Source: G963662905 sp963662905 (GTDB lineage Bacteria; Bacteroidota; Bacteroidia; Bacteroidales; WRLA01). From it: a stretch of 64,000 nucleotides of DNA. Each line of letters starts with the position of its first letter. Within the stretch, counting starts at the first letter, position 1. Under the pieces are notes generated by a model, which saw nothing but the letters and a program-made list of their open reading frames with translations, made no database searches and was not told where the DNA came from. Of this stretch, positions 52,427 to 61,730 are shown in pieces. A program made the translations under genes and the position numbers. The DNA lies in NCBI GenBank assembly GCA_963662905.2, contig CAXXFD010000003.1, positions 930,001 through 994,000 on the forward strand, given 5' to 3'.

Positions 52427-52969
52427 TTAGGGAAGTACGCTTATTGTATCCGCATAAATCGTCACCAAAGACACATAGTCTTTCCCCGTATCCAACATAA
52501 CCTTCCTCAATTTTGCAATATCCTTCCGGGCCATACTGTCTGCTATTCCTGCTTTTATTTTGCCTTCTACCCAGGCCGAATCCATGCAAGGCGTATGGTC
52601 GATATGGCAAAGCAACCTACCTTCTTTTTCCATGCTGTCGATAAGCGCTGTGGAAATCCTGCTTTCTTTTGCCCGCCCAATTACCTTAACGAACTTATAG
52701 GCCAGATTTTTATCAAAGGTTTTGCATGAGTCTTTATACACCACTTTAATAATCTGTTTTTGATCCGTTTTGAGTTTTAGCTTTTTCTTTTTCACTCCAC
52801 AGATATGCACGGCAAGTCCTTCTGTTTCAATGTTTTTATTGTTGTATTGGTCTATTTGGGAGATAAGATCATCTGCCGAAAGGAAAACCACTTCCTCCTT
52901 TTCATTATTTTGATAACATGAAGCCAGGATAAACAGGATCGGGATAAGGATGAAGTTTTTGAGTTTCAT
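52427..52969 (-). CDS. Predicted lipoprotein, function unknown
   Basis: A 180-residue envelope protein. The signal FILIPILFILASC ends in a lipobox with Cys18. The mature part starts with an acidic stretch and contains a beta-rich region (NIETEGLAVHICGVKKKKLKLK) with an OB-fold-like look, three further Cys, and a helical end. No family is recognised. It converges with amt and shares its terminator region. Confidence 0.75.
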   Translation of the reverse strand: MKLKNFILIPILFILASCYQNNEKEEVVFLSADDLISQIDQYNNKNIETEGLAVHICGVKKKKLKLKTDQKQIIKVVYKDSCKTFDKNLAYKFVKVIGRAKESRISTALIDSMEKEGRLLCHIDHTPCMDSAWVEGKIKAGIADSMARKDIAKLRKVMLDTGKDYVSLVTIYADTISVLP

Positions 52970-52992
52970 AAATTCAATTTAAGTTTTTATTC

Positions 52993-53033
52993 ATAATAAA
53001 AGGAAGCGGGAAACAATCTATTCCCCGCTTCCT
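52993..53033 (-). terminator. Terminator of the YitT gene
   Basis: On the minus strand AGGAAGCGGG pairs perfectly with CCCGCTTCCT and is followed by TTTATTATG. It lies about 70 bases beyond the YitT stop. Confidence 0.6.
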
Positions 53034-53105
53034 CTAAGCTTTCGCAGCCAAGACAAAACAAAAACCCATTTTGTCGGTCAGGCAGCAAAATATATTGTAC
53101 AAATC

Positions 53106-53999
53106 TTAGGCTTCCTCCTTTACCGGACGAAATCCTCTTCCCATAACATCATGTGCATCAGAGATATTCACAAAAGCATTCTGATCAACATCTCTGATAA
53201 ATGCACGCAGGATTTCCACTTCACGACGGCTCATCACCGAATAAATCATTTTGCGTTCGCTTCCTTTATAAGCGCCTTCACCGGTAAATATGGTAGCCCC
53301 TCGATTGATATCATTCCTGATTTTCGCAGCAATCAACTCATATTGGTCCGAGATGATCATCACGGTTTTATTTACGCTTGTGCCACTTACGATCAGGTCG
53401 ATTACTTTTCCTTCGATAAAGATGAGTATCCAGGAATAGAACGGAAGTTTCCAGTCGTTAAATGCCACAAGGGTCAGCAAAACGATTATGCTGTCCACCA
53501 GCATTACCATTTGCCCCAGGCTAATGCTTGGCATATATTTGGAGGCAATCATTGCGATGATATCCGATCCGCCCGAAGTTGCCCGTGACTTAAATATCAA
53601 ACCCAAAGCAACACCATAAATCACACCGCCAAAAATGGTAGAAAGCAGCGGATCGCCTATAATCAAAGGATCATAGCCCCACCAATACGTTTCCAACATA
53701 TACGTAAAACCGGCAATCGCAAAAGTGCTTACAATGGTTTTCACGCCAAATCGCGGCCCTAAAACAGCCGTTCCGATGAGCAGCAGCGGAATATCCATAG
53801 CCAAAGCCGTAAGACCGATCTTCCACCCAAAAAGGTTATGCAACACGATGGAAACACCATATGTCCCGCCGGGCGCAAGTTTATATGGGTTCACAAACAA
53901 CACAATGCCCACCGATAAAATAAAACTACCGATAAGCAGATAAGCATAGGCTATAAACCAGTCTTTGCTAAACAATTTTTCTTTGGTAACGAAGCTCAT
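53106..53999 (-). CDS. YitT family membrane protein (DUF161/DUF2179)
   Basis: A 297-residue membrane protein with five or six helices (SFILSVGIVLFVNPYKLAPG, GGVIYGVALGLIFKSRATSG and others). A C-terminal cytoplasmic DUF2179 domain follows (GATIFTGEGAYKGSERKMIY, REVEILRAFIRDVDQNAFV). The motif GLIFKSRATSGGSDIIA is a YitT hallmark. The biochemical role of the family is not settled. Confidence 0.92.
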   Translation of the reverse strand: MSFVTKEKLFSKDWFIAYAYLLIGSFILSVGIVLFVNPYKLAPGGTYGVSIVLHNLFGWKIGLTALAMDIPLLLIGTAVLGPRFGVKTIVSTFAIAGFTYMLETYWWGYDPLIIGDPLLSTIFGGVIYGVALGLIFKSRATSGGSDIIAMIASKYMPSISLGQMVMLVDSIIVLLTLVAFNDWKLPFYSWILIFIEGKVIDLIVSGTSVNKTVMIISDQYELIAAKIRNDINRGATIFTGEGAYKGSERKMIYSVMSRREVEILRAFIRDVDQNAFVNISDAHDVMGRGFRPVKEEA

Positions 54000-54035
54000 A
54001 ATATGTTAATATTTTACAAATCTCAAAATCGGCCA

Positions 54036-54043
54036 CAAAAGTA
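54036..54043 (-). promoter_or_regulatory. Bacteroidota -7 element for the YitT gene
   Basis: TACTTTTG on the minus strand, 37 bases upstream of the start codon. Confidence 0.45.
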
Positions 54044-54143
54044 ATCCCTTTTCCGAAAGAGCAAAGCCTTTATTTGGTTTTTCTGAGCCGGGCAATTCTC
54101 TGGTATTATCAAATCGAAAATGCCGTGCAATTCAAAAATTGTG

Positions 54144-54151
54144 TATTTTTG
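54144..54151 (+). promoter_or_regulatory. Bacteroidota -7 element, candidate for siaC
   Basis: TATTTTTG matches TAnnTTTG and lies 125 bases before the siaC-like gene. It would give a long leader and is the only good match in the gap. Confidence 0.35.
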
Positions 54152-54275
54152 TTAGAGCAGAATCATCGCATCATCTTGTCCCATAAGCTCAAGCAAACAA
54201 ATTTTACTGTCCCTTTGTATCTGAAATGCAATACCAAAATTTGATGAATGCTGCTGCATCCAAAATACGAGCAAA

Positions 54276-54659
54276 ATGAACAAACTAAAAGACATCAAAA
54301 TCAGCCCAACAAAGAAAACACCGGAAATCCTGGCTAATGCCAGCACGGGTTATGTTCGATTGGCAGGCATGTTGTATCCGGACAACAGCTATGCAACCTA
54401 TAATGAGCTTTACCAGTGGATTATTGAATATTTCGAGGAAAACAAGAGAAAATTCCGGATGGATTTTCGCATAAAAGGGATGTCGGACGAAAGCTACCAT
54501 TGGGTGATCGAATACCTGAAAAAACTGGATAAATATTATAAAGACGGCCGTGATATTGAAGTACGTTGGTATTATGATGCCGACGATGAAGATGTCATGG
54601 AAGATGGCGAAGACCTGGAGGAGTTGGTGAGTTTTTCTTTTAAGTTTATGGAGGAATAG
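54276..54659 (+). CDS. siaC: SiaC-like regulatory phosphoprotein (DUF1987)
   Basis: A 127-residue protein of the DUF1987/SiaC family. Landmarks are TPEILANASTGYVRLAGMLY, PDNSYATYNELYQWIIEY and LDKYYKDGRDIEVRWYYDADDEDVMEDG. In Pseudomonas SiaC is switched by a kinase (SiaB) and a PP2C phosphatase (SiaA) and controls c-di-GMP and aggregation. Neither partner is beside it here. The only PP2C-type gene in the window is the SpoIIE phosphatase some 7 kb away, and any link is speculation. Confidence 0.85.
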   Translation: MNKLKDIKISPTKKTPEILANASTGYVRLAGMLYPDNSYATYNELYQWIIEYFEENKRKFRMDFRIKGMSDESYHWVIEYLKKLDKYYKDGRDIEVRWYYDADDEDVMEDGEDLEELVSFSFKFMEE

Positions 54660-54866
54660 GATTACATCTGTCATATCTATTAATGCTCTGTTCGATTATT
54701 CTGATTCCGGCTCTCATGGGAAAATCCGGATTACTTAAAATTCAATTCCTCATCCCTTACAACCGGGAATCCGGTTTGGATTTTTCACACGTACTTCGGC
54801 TGTGCTCAGACCTTGAATTTGAAGTTTATACACAGAAATTATGTAGCATGCATACCAAAAATGTAC

Positions 54867-55400
54867 TTATTCCCACTCCTCCCCCAGCAATGCATAAACC
54901 ACATCATCGCACCATTGCCCATTGAGCCATAGGCTTTTTACGAAATGGGCTTCTTTCCTGAAACCCAAGCGTTCGACCAGGCGAATGGAGGGCTGGTTTT
55001 GCGGGTCGATGGAAGTGGTGATGCGGTGTTTTTGCAGATCGTTGAACAGAAAAGTAATCACGGTTTTCAAAGCTTCAGTAGCGTATCCTTTATTTTGAAA
55101 ATCTTTATGCAAAGTGCAACCGATTTCCACCTGTTTGTTTTCATCGCTAATAAAATGCAGACCCATATCACCAATGAGTTTTTGGCTGCTTTTCTCAATA
55201 ATCACCAGCTGGAACCAGGTGTCGGGCTGATTGATTTGCGATGCGGTTTTGGCAATGAAATCCGCCACATCTTCGATTGTTTCCGGAATCCATCCCTGAA
55301 ATTTATTGGCTTGCTTATCGCTGCGGCAGATGAATATTTCGTGTTTATCAGCAGCATGAACCGGCCTGATAATGAGGCGATCTGTTTCTTGTTTTATCAT
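54867..55400 (-). CDS. GNAT acetyltransferase, RimJ/RimL-like
   Basis: A 177-residue N-acetyltransferase. ETDRLIIRPVHAADKHEI opens the domain as in RimJ/RimL proteins. The acetyl-CoA loop is KDFQNKGYATEALKTVI, and the end SIRLVERLGFRKEAHFVKS fits the same group. The acceptor cannot be inferred. Between this gene and siaC, about 200 bases show no gene. Confidence 0.9.
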   Translation of the reverse strand: MIKQETDRLIIRPVHAADKHEIFICRSDKQANKFQGWIPETIEDVADFIAKTASQINQPDTWFQLVIIEKSSQKLIGDMGLHFISDENKQVEIGCTLHKDFQNKGYATEALKTVITFLFNDLQKHRITTSIDPQNQPSIRLVERLGFRKEAHFVKSLWLNGQWCDDVVYALLGEEWE

Positions 55401-55436
55401 ATTTTATTCTGAGCAAACATTGAACTATACCGATAT

Positions 55437-56156
55437 TCAAAAGGCCTGCTCCCTTTCCAAAATTACAGTTGTACCTGCATATTTATTTTTAAACTCCAGG
55501 GCATCATCCTTTGTCCCCAACACACTTCCATAATGGAAAGGCACGACTATTTGCGGTTTGATTCTGTTTGCGGCTTCTACAGCATCATCAACATCCATCA
55601 TATATTTACCACAAACCGGCAGAAAAGCCACATCGGTTTTAATTTTCTTCATTTCGGGAATTAGATCTGAATCACCCGGTATGTAATAAGTAACATCATC
55701 CATGGTAAGCACATAGCCCACATAACCATTGCTTTTCTCATGGTTTTGGTGCTTGTTGGTATAGGAAGGCACTACTTTGATTTTCAGGCCATCTAATTTC
55801 AATTTATCACCTGGCTTAACGGTTTTCTTTTCAAAATCAATCCTATCGGTAACACAGGAAGGACCGATAACAGTGGTATTTTCTCCAATTAATTTTTCAA
55901 TATTTGGCGGCGAATAATGATCGAAATGATCATGAGTAATAAAGATAAAATCAGCTTTGTCGTTTTGCGTGATGTTGTAGGGATCGAAATAGACCGTTTT
56001 CGTACCCGATATTTTCACACAGGCATTGTTGATCCATTGTACATTTTTAATCAGTTCCATGGCTTGCTGTTCTGTAATTTTATCTTGTGAAAATGCGCTA
56101 AGGCTAAAAGCTGCGCACAAAAGGAGCAGTACTCTTTTTAGATGATTGGGGTTCAT
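55437..56156 (-). CDS. Secreted MBL-fold metallohydrolase, UlaG-like
   Basis: A 239-residue protein with signal peptide (LLLLCAAFSLSAFSQ). The metallo-beta-lactamase fold is shown by FITHDHFDHYSP (HxHxDH), IPGDSDLIPEM and VVPFHYGSVLG, which together give a complete metal site. WINNACVKISGTKTVYFDPY near the start is typical of the L-ascorbate-6-phosphate-lactonase-like (UlaG/UPF0173) branch. Export is unusual for that branch. The substrate is unknown. Confidence 0.88.
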   Translation of the reverse strand: MNPNHLKRVLLLLCAAFSLSAFSQDKITEQQAMELIKNVQWINNACVKISGTKTVYFDPYNITQNDKADFIFITHDHFDHYSPPNIEKLIGENTTVIGPSCVTDRIDFEKKTVKPGDKLKLDGLKIKVVPSYTNKHQNHEKSNGYVGYVLTMDDVTYYIPGDSDLIPEMKKIKTDVAFLPVCGKYMMDVDDAVEAANRIKPQIVVPFHYGSVLGTKDDALEFKNKYAGTTVILEREQAF

Positions 56157-56184
56157 AGGTATTGTTTTGTATGATAATTTCCTT

Positions 56185-56192
56185 CAAAAATA
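56185..56192 (-). promoter_or_regulatory. Bacteroidota -7 element for the MBL-fold gene
   Basis: TATTTTTG on the minus strand, 29 bases before the start codon. Confidence 0.4.
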
Positions 56193-56298
56193 GGGATTAT
56201 TCGATTAAAGAGTATTGACTATAAGGATTTTTGAAGCAAATTATAACAGTTCTCACCGCACTTTCCTGAAACCAACACAATAAATTATAAAGCCGGAT

Positions 56299-57123
56299 TT
56301 ACTGAGCTTTCATCACAAATGGCGCAATAGCCACAGCAGATATAATCGTAATTGCAAGCATGACCAGCAAAATAATCCAAAAGAACCTGAAAATTTTCCC
56401 AATATGCTGTTTCACCGAATATTGCCTGTAGGCGCCATAAGCATACAAATAATAAAAGAATGTGAGCAGGAGCTGCCCGTAAAAATACACTCCCGAACTA
56501 TGAGCAGCAATAGCCACAAACAAAAGCAGTAGGCTAAAAACACCAACCTGTCCCTGAATATAGGCATTGATTACCAAATGTTCCGCATAATTATTTTTCT
56601 TTCCAAAAACCCAGAGCGAGATAAGTGTATAAAAAGGCAGGAACAAAAAAGACATATAATAAAGATACTTCACAATAAAATCGGCGTATTTTACCCCAAA
56701 CTGCCCGGAAAGCTTCATAGCGTCGCCTTTACCTGTGTCCGCATCGTGGAAGTTTGTCTGATTGGGCTGACGAAGCTCCACAACTGCCAGGCTTTCATCA
56801 AGTCCGGTATTTGTTGTCAGCTTTACCATTTGCTTATGATTGAAGCCGGCAACTAAAACTGTAAACGTTAATACAATGGCAAAAAAGGCCGATGGGCTGG
56901 AATATCTTTTGCGTGTGCCACTTAAATACTTTTCGATCACAAGCTGCGGCCTAAGCAACAGATCCCTGAATGTTTGAAAAAAGCGGTTGTCCCATCCTAA
57001 AGCTGCCAGCAGATTAGAAAGGAAATATTTCATTGTCAGGCGTTCATTCACTACCATCGCACCACAATGAAAACAATATTTATCTTCGGATTTTAGCTCT
57101 GAACCACAGTTTTTACACCTCAT
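56299..57123 (-). CDS. DUF3667-like membrane protein with N-terminal zinc ribbon
   Basis: A 274-residue inner-membrane protein. It starts with a zinc ribbon (CKNCGSELKSEDKYCFHCG) and a stretch FRDLLLRPQLVIEKYLSGTR plus KRYSSPSAFFAIVL that is characteristic of DUF3667. About five transmembrane helices follow. The function is unknown. It has no clear operon partner. Confidence 0.82.
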   Translation of the reverse strand: MRCKNCGSELKSEDKYCFHCGAMVVNERLTMKYFLSNLLAALGWDNRFFQTFRDLLLRPQLVIEKYLSGTRKRYSSPSAFFAIVLTFTVLVAGFNHKQMVKLTTNTGLDESLAVVELRQPNQTNFHDADTGKGDAMKLSGQFGVKYADFIVKYLYYMSFLFLPFYTLISLWVFGKKNNYAEHLVINAYIQGQVGVFSLLLLFVAIAAHSSGVYFYGQLLLTFFYYLYAYGAYRQYSVKQHIGKIFRFFWIILLVMLAITIISAVAIAPFVMKAQ

Positions 57124-57346
57124 GCCTCAATTTTATAGTTTTATGAGCCTTACCTGCATAAGGACATCATGCTCAATATTAGTTTAGCCGATCAAAGGCT
57201 TGTTTTATTGAGGCCAAATATAGCAATAAGAGGCAGATCACAAAAATTATCAAGGTGCTTAACGGAAAGTTTTTATGCTAAATTGAAATATTAAAAAACA
57301 AGCCCAAAAGAAAAAACATCAAAAAGAACATGCACAAAATTTCGTT

Positions 57347-58255
57347 TTACTCCTCATCCATCTCTTTTTCAAGCTGTTCTTCCAATCTTTTCTCGGTTAT
57401 TTTTCTGGGTTTTTCGGCATAAAATTTACCATATTCATAGTCAACTTCCACGATTTCCGGTTTCGGGGATTTTTTGCCGAAATTACATTGCAGATAAACA
57501 GACTTAGCATTTATTAGCTCAAAATCAACACAATCTGCCAGATTTTCCCCATAACATACACGCACCGAATGCACACAGGTATCGTATAGGATTTTCGCAT
57601 AGGAATCCGGCATAAAAGAAAATTCCAGACTGTCGTCAATGATAAATTCCATTGGGGTTTCGTTCTGCTTTTTTGACGTGCGGTAAATGATCAAAGTATT
57701 ATTATAGTATTCGGTCAGTTTATCTTTCCCTTTATATGGATGTATGGCCGTGCCATTTTGCATTTCTATGGTATATCTGATCCTTTTGCTCCTCGCCACC
57801 GAAGTAGAAATTCCGGCATACAAGGCACCGCCCACCAAACCACCTGCCACACCCGCCGCAGCAGTTGCTGATGGGTTCAGGTTAAGCAAATCATAACCCA
57901 CAAAAAAATATTCGCCATTTTCTTCTTCAATCTCAAAATATTCTCCCTGATGTTCGATATATGTTTTGGTTCCATCACAAAATCCCCAATGGGAATAAGG
58001 CTTTGCCCTCTTATTCGATTCCGTATATTTTATTTTAATCTTATAGGTTCCTTTCCATGCTTTTTGCAAACGTTCTATCTGCTTCAGGTAAAACGGCTCT
58101 GTAATTCCCGGTTTATTGGTCAAAAACTCTTCGTGATTTTTGTAAATCCCCCGAACAAGAATAGTGGTATCATTAGTATCCTGCTGGGCTGTTAATTGAG
58201 CAGAAAAAGCAAGTAATAGCAGCAAAATCAAGTAACTCTTAGCGTTTTTCATCAT
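57347..58255 (-). CDS. Predicted secreted protein with glycine-zipper segment
   Basis: A 302-residue protein with a signal peptide (YLILLLLLAFSAQLTAQ). The middle has a hydrophobic glycine-zipper-like run (AAAGVAGGLVGGALYAGIST) that could insert in a membrane. The C-terminus is highly charged (EKRLEEQLEKEMDEE). No family is recognised. Flanking spacers of about 160-220 bases contain no gene. Confidence 0.72.
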   Translation of the reverse strand: MMKNAKSYLILLLLLAFSAQLTAQQDTNDTTILVRGIYKNHEEFLTNKPGITEPFYLKQIERLQKAWKGTYKIKIKYTESNKRAKPYSHWGFCDGTKTYIEHQGEYFEIEEENGEYFFVGYDLLNLNPSATAAAGVAGGLVGGALYAGISTSVARSKRIRYTIEMQNGTAIHPYKGKDKLTEYYNNTLIIYRTSKKQNETPMEFIIDDSLEFSFMPDSYAKILYDTCVHSVRVCYGENLADCVDFELINAKSVYLQCNFGKKSPKPEIVEVDYEYGKFYAEKPRKITEKRLEEQLEKEMDEE

Positions 58256-58418
58256 TATTGTTTATCATACATATTTTTAGCAACATTAGTGATGATAAAC
58301 ACAAAACCGTGTTATGTATTTATCTAAACAAGAGCAAAAATAGTAAAACATCCAATACTTCCAAGAAAAAATATCAAAATTTCGTCAACACAAAATAAAA
58401 TTTACTTTACTCATTTTA

Positions 58419-59669
58419 TTATTGCATGCGCAACTGAAACAATGAATCCCCTCTCAAAAAACTCAGTTCCACGCCATTAATCATAGCCAGAGAGTCGATC
58501 ATACGGTTTACCGCACGGCTGTTTTCTTCGAGCTTTACTTTTTTCCCATCAATTGCAATTATCAAATCTCCTAATTGAAAACCAGATGAATCGGCTTTGG
58601 AATGGCGGATGATGCCATTAATTTCAAAGCCTCCTTTTGAAATGCTCCTGTCGAGCAAAAACATACCACTTAATTCCATTTTTCGATATGGCTCATTGAA
58701 ATGGTTATTTGGACGAAGCAACAAGCGGCTGTTGACAAAATCAATAATCAAATCAAATCGGTCTAAAAAAGCATTGCCCAACACACCGTAATTTGTGGCA
58801 TCGTTGAATGCGCCACGGTCATTCTCCCGGAAATCAATGGGAACATCATCAATATGAAAACCCGCAAACGAACAAAAATCCGCACGCAGCATTCCGGAGG
58901 TAGCATTACCTCCTACTCCACTGTTCAGAAGATCAAGAGTATCCACTTTTTTTGAAGTTCGCTGAATATTAATTTCCCGGCAGGCATTTTTATTTAGGGT
59001 GAAAGTTCTGGTTGAACCCAAATCAAGGATAAAAGGGCCTTTTACTTTCATGGCCTCTTCTATTTGCAAACAGCCATCAACCAAAATCCGGTTCTTTTTA
59101 AAAACAAAAGGAAGGGAAGCCCAGCTGCTATCAGGCTCGAAAGTATCGGGCAGCACTCTAAAATATTCATTCTGATAATTGATTTCCAAAACATTAAGTC
59201 CAAAAAAATCTACTGCCAATATTCCGTCGGCTGTTTTATCGCCCACCGCTTCCCTGAGATCCAGCAAGTGGATATGTTCCGGAGCAGAGCGAAACCTATG
59301 AGTTCCTACAGAATGGGCTTTTTTTATGATATAGGCCGGACTGGCATTATTCCCTGCTCCAAATGCAAAGGCTTTGATAATATCGTCCATATCGTATCCG
59401 CATTCGGAATAAAAGGAGCTATCCACCACCGCATAAGGGCATCCGGTATCAAATACCCATTTGGCCTTGATGGAATCGTTGTATGTGCCCCAAAATATCA
59501 GATGTCTGTTATATTCTATTGGAATTGCACCCTCGGGAAGCACAAATTCAACGGCATCCATTATTGGCGCCGCATCTTTTTGCTCCGGCTGTTTTGGGGC
59601 ACAGGAAGTAATAAAAAACACAAGGAAACTAATTTTAATAAGCTGAATTGCAGGTAATACTTTTATCAT
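58419..59669 (-). CDS. Aspartyl-protease-like lipoprotein with PDZ domain
   Basis: A 416-residue envelope protein. The lipobox ITSC places the acylated Cys at residue 23. The first retropepsin-like motif is VFDTGCPYA (Asp74-Thr-Gly). The second half has FILDLGSTRTF, where DLGS replaces the usual D-T/S-G, and LGNAFLDRFDLIIDF. A C-terminal PDZ-type domain (about 345-410) has SSGFQLGDLIIAIDGKKV. This build is common among Bacteroidota aspartyl-protease family proteins. Whether both halves are catalytically competent is uncertain because of the altered second motif. Confidence 0.85.
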   Translation of the reverse strand: MIKVLPAIQLIKISFLVFFITSCAPKQPEQKDAAPIMDAVEFVLPEGAIPIEYNRHLIFWGTYNDSIKAKWVFDTGCPYAVVDSSFYSECGYDMDDIIKAFAFGAGNNASPAYIIKKAHSVGTHRFRSAPEHIHLLDLREAVGDKTADGILAVDFFGLNVLEINYQNEYFRVLPDTFEPDSSWASLPFVFKKNRILVDGCLQIEEAMKVKGPFILDLGSTRTFTLNKNACREINIQRTSKKVDTLDLLNSGVGGNATSGMLRADFCSFAGFHIDDVPIDFRENDRGAFNDATNYGVLGNAFLDRFDLIIDFVNSRLLLRPNNHFNEPYRKMELSGMFLLDRSISKGGFEINGIIRHSKADSSGFQLGDLIIAIDGKKVKLEENSRAVNRMIDSLAMINGVELSFLRGDSLFQLRMQ

Positions 59670-59887
59670 GACATTTGGGTTCTACGGTTCATTTGAAAAA
59701 ACTGTAAAAACAACATAAATAATCCTACTCATTTTGCGCAGGAAGCACATAAAATAATTATAGCTCCCTGACAGCAAATATGAGGTAATTATCACGAAAC
59801 TACAAATTTCACACGTAAAAAAAAATAACACCCTCTTTCCTTCTGTAAGAATACGGACGAGATCCCGATTAAAAAGGAAAAAATGAA

Positions 59888-60334
59888 CTATCTGGGTTTC
59901 CGAATAGCCATGGTAGCACTTTTCTCACTTTTATTGGTTGGAAAATAAGAGATCACAGCCACCGATTTATCCATTACCCATTCATAATTTTTCAGGAAAG
60001 GAGTATCGGTTACTTTGGGCTCACCAAACTTCTCAGTAAAAAGCGCCACGGCATCATCTACCTGATCTTTGGTAATCCCCATTGATGCCCCGACAAATTT
60101 ATTCTTTTTAAAAAGATAGATAACTGTATGTGCTTCAATTCCTTCGAAATTCATATCATCTCCGGCTTTTTCATAACCTTTAAAGCCCGGAGTTTTGCTG
60201 CTGCTTTTTGTCATCCCTTCAGATACTTCATCAAAAGGAGTGTCCCACTGAATACCTCTGAAATTATCTACACCATCCTGTGCAGAAAGGCCGCACATAA
60301 AAACGGCCATTACTAAAATTAAAATTGCTTTCAT
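59888..60334 (-). CDS. Predicted secreted protein, function unknown
   Basis: A 148-residue protein with a short signal peptide (MKAILILVMAVFMCGLSAQ). FRGIQWDTPFDEVSEGM near the N-terminus resembles the opening of small periplasmic domains that start with a G-x-x-W/F-G-x-x-x-x-E-V pattern. The rest is a mixed alpha/beta domain (KEDQVDDAVALFTEKFGEP-type helix). No named family is assigned. Confidence 0.72.
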   Translation of the reverse strand: MKAILILVMAVFMCGLSAQDGVDNFRGIQWDTPFDEVSEGMTKSSSKTPGFKGYEKAGDDMNFEGIEAHTVIYLFKKNKFVGASMGITKDQVDDAVALFTEKFGEPKVTDTPFLKNYEWVMDKSVAVISYFPTNKSEKSATMAIRKPR

Positions 60335-60693
60335 AATATTTGGTTTTAGAAATAATAATACAAAGCCAATATGCCCTTTGATATCAAATGATCAGGGACT
60401 AATAGTAAACAAATCTGGTTGTAGGCGTAAAAGTGAGATTTTCTTCAATCAGCCCTCAAAGATAACATATTAAAGTCAATAATACAAGAAAAAGCATTGA
60501 TTCTGAACTTTATAGACAGACACTAACTTTTTCAAAGATTCAAAATCAATCAAAAAGTGATTCAATGCAAAAACAGAAAATTATAGCTACAAAATCCACC
60601 CAACCAGGGCATTGATTGAAATGAAATCAATATCTTTGGAGCAGATCAAAGGTGTTCATAAAATCCATTTTTTTAACCTAAAAATCATAAATC
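60335..60693. other. Intergenic region, no gene
   Basis: 359 AT-rich bases between divergent genes. The only signal seen is the TATCTTTG element at 60631-60638. Confidence 0.5.
60631..60638 (+). promoter_or_regulatory. Bacteroidota -7 element for the small membrane protein
   Basis: TATCTTTG matches TAnnTTTG. TTG occurs 16 bases upstream. It lies 55 bases before the gene. Confidence 0.45.
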
Positions 60694-61059
60694 ATGAAAG
60701 CGAAAAGATTAATTGTCAGCACATTATTCGGATTAATTTTTGGTTTCGTTTGCTTTGGCTTTGCCAGCAGCGGCCCCGGTGAACTGCCAATGGAACTGGC
60801 TTTAAACATCATCATCAGCCGCACTCTAATTGGTTTTGCCATTGGCATCAGCAACCTAAAATGCAGGCACTGGGCAATGCATGGTGTCCTGATGGGCATT
60901 TTATTCAGTATCCCTGCCGGCCTTGGTGCAATGATGTCGCCCGATCCTGGTGAGTTTACTCCTTGTATGTTAATGGTTTCCACTATTGTCATGGGAGCAA
61001 TTTACGGATTATTGATTGAGCTGTTCACAAGCCTTGTGTTTAAGCTCAAACAAGTTTAA
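60694..61059 (+). CDS. Small multi-pass membrane protein
   Basis: A 121-residue protein with four hydrophobic segments (LIVSTLFGLIFGFVCFGF, IIISRTLIGFAIGIS, WAMHGVLMGILFSIPAGLGA, MLMVSTIVMGAIYGLLIELF). Glycine-rich helices suggest tight packing. No family motif is recognised and the gene stands alone. Confidence 0.75.
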   Translation: MKAKRLIVSTLFGLIFGFVCFGFASSGPGELPMELALNIIISRTLIGFAIGISNLKCRHWAMHGVLMGILFSIPAGLGAMMSPDPGEFTPCMLMVSTIVMGAIYGLLIELFTSLVFKLKQV

Positions 61060-61170
61060 ATCGAATTTTTCTTTACTGAATTTGAATTCTCTGCATTCGT
61101 TTTTTCAAGTGCAGGGAGTTCATTTCGCGATTTCCTAAACACGTTTATTACTGATTACCAATCAATTCCT

Positions 61171-61178
61171 TACCTTTG
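61171..61178 (+). promoter_or_regulatory. Bacteroidota -7 element for the orphan two-gene module
   Basis: TACCTTTG matches TAnnTTTG, 24 bases before the first gene of the pair. Confidence 0.5.
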
Positions 61179-61202
61179 TAATAAATCACAATCACCAAAA
61201 TC

Positions 61203-61727
61203 ATGGATCAGGATCAACAAAAAATATTGTATGTGTATTCACTTTATGCGAATGAAAAGGGATTATCCTATTTGCAATACACGGCCGCTTTAGCGATATT
61301 TTTTTATCTGAAAAACAAAGGCCATTTCCCCGATTACAAAGATTCGTTGTTGCTCTACGACTATAAAGATGCACGCCGCTATGTTTGGGAAGACAAAAAA
61401 TTTATGGCCGATATCAATATCGTGCGCGATGAAGGCTTTTTAAACCGTTCACGGGTTAAGACCAAAGATTATCGCGATATCAATGCACATCAATGCACCG
61501 AAGCGGGCAGAAAACATGTGGCAAATCAGAAATTTGACCAGAAGAGCGAATTTGCTCAGATAAAAAAAGATTTGACATGCAAATGCGGGAAACTCCTGCA
61601 TGTTCGCCTCGATGATGACGGACCGGTATTACATTGCTCTTCCAATTGTGAGGAGCTGAAAATCAAAGATTTCCTACATCACGTGGAACGCAACATCAAA
61701 ACTTCTTTCCAACCCACACATATTTAA
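61203..61727 (+). CDS. Unknown protein with winged-helix-like N-terminus and zinc-ribbon-like C-terminus
   Basis: A 174-residue cytosolic protein. The first 110 residues are helical and end with a DEGFLNRSRVKTKDYRDINA stretch followed by CTEAGRKHVANQ, which has the feel of a winged-helix wing and third helix. The C-terminal 60 residues contain CKCG and, 18 residues later, CSSNC, enough for one zinc ion. I do not recognise the family. It is followed by the next gene with three bases between, so the two form one unit. Confidence 0.7.
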   Translation: MDQDQQKILYVYSLYANEKGLSYLQYTAALAIFFYLKNKGHFPDYKDSLLLYDYKDARRYVWEDKKFMADINIVRDEGFLNRSRVKTKDYRDINAHQCTEAGRKHVANQKFDQKSEFAQIKKDLTCKCGKLLHVRLDDDGPVLHCSSNCEELKIKDFLHHVERNIKTSFQPTHI

Positions 61728-61730
61728 GCC

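Noticed and set aside
53151..53588. 145-codon open frame on the plus strand opposite YitT
   Set aside because: Fully antisense to a conserved YitT gene and without protein-family features.
54683..54925. 80-codon open frame between siaC and the GNAT gene
   Set aside because: It runs into the 3' end of the GNAT gene on the opposite strand and shows no coding pattern.
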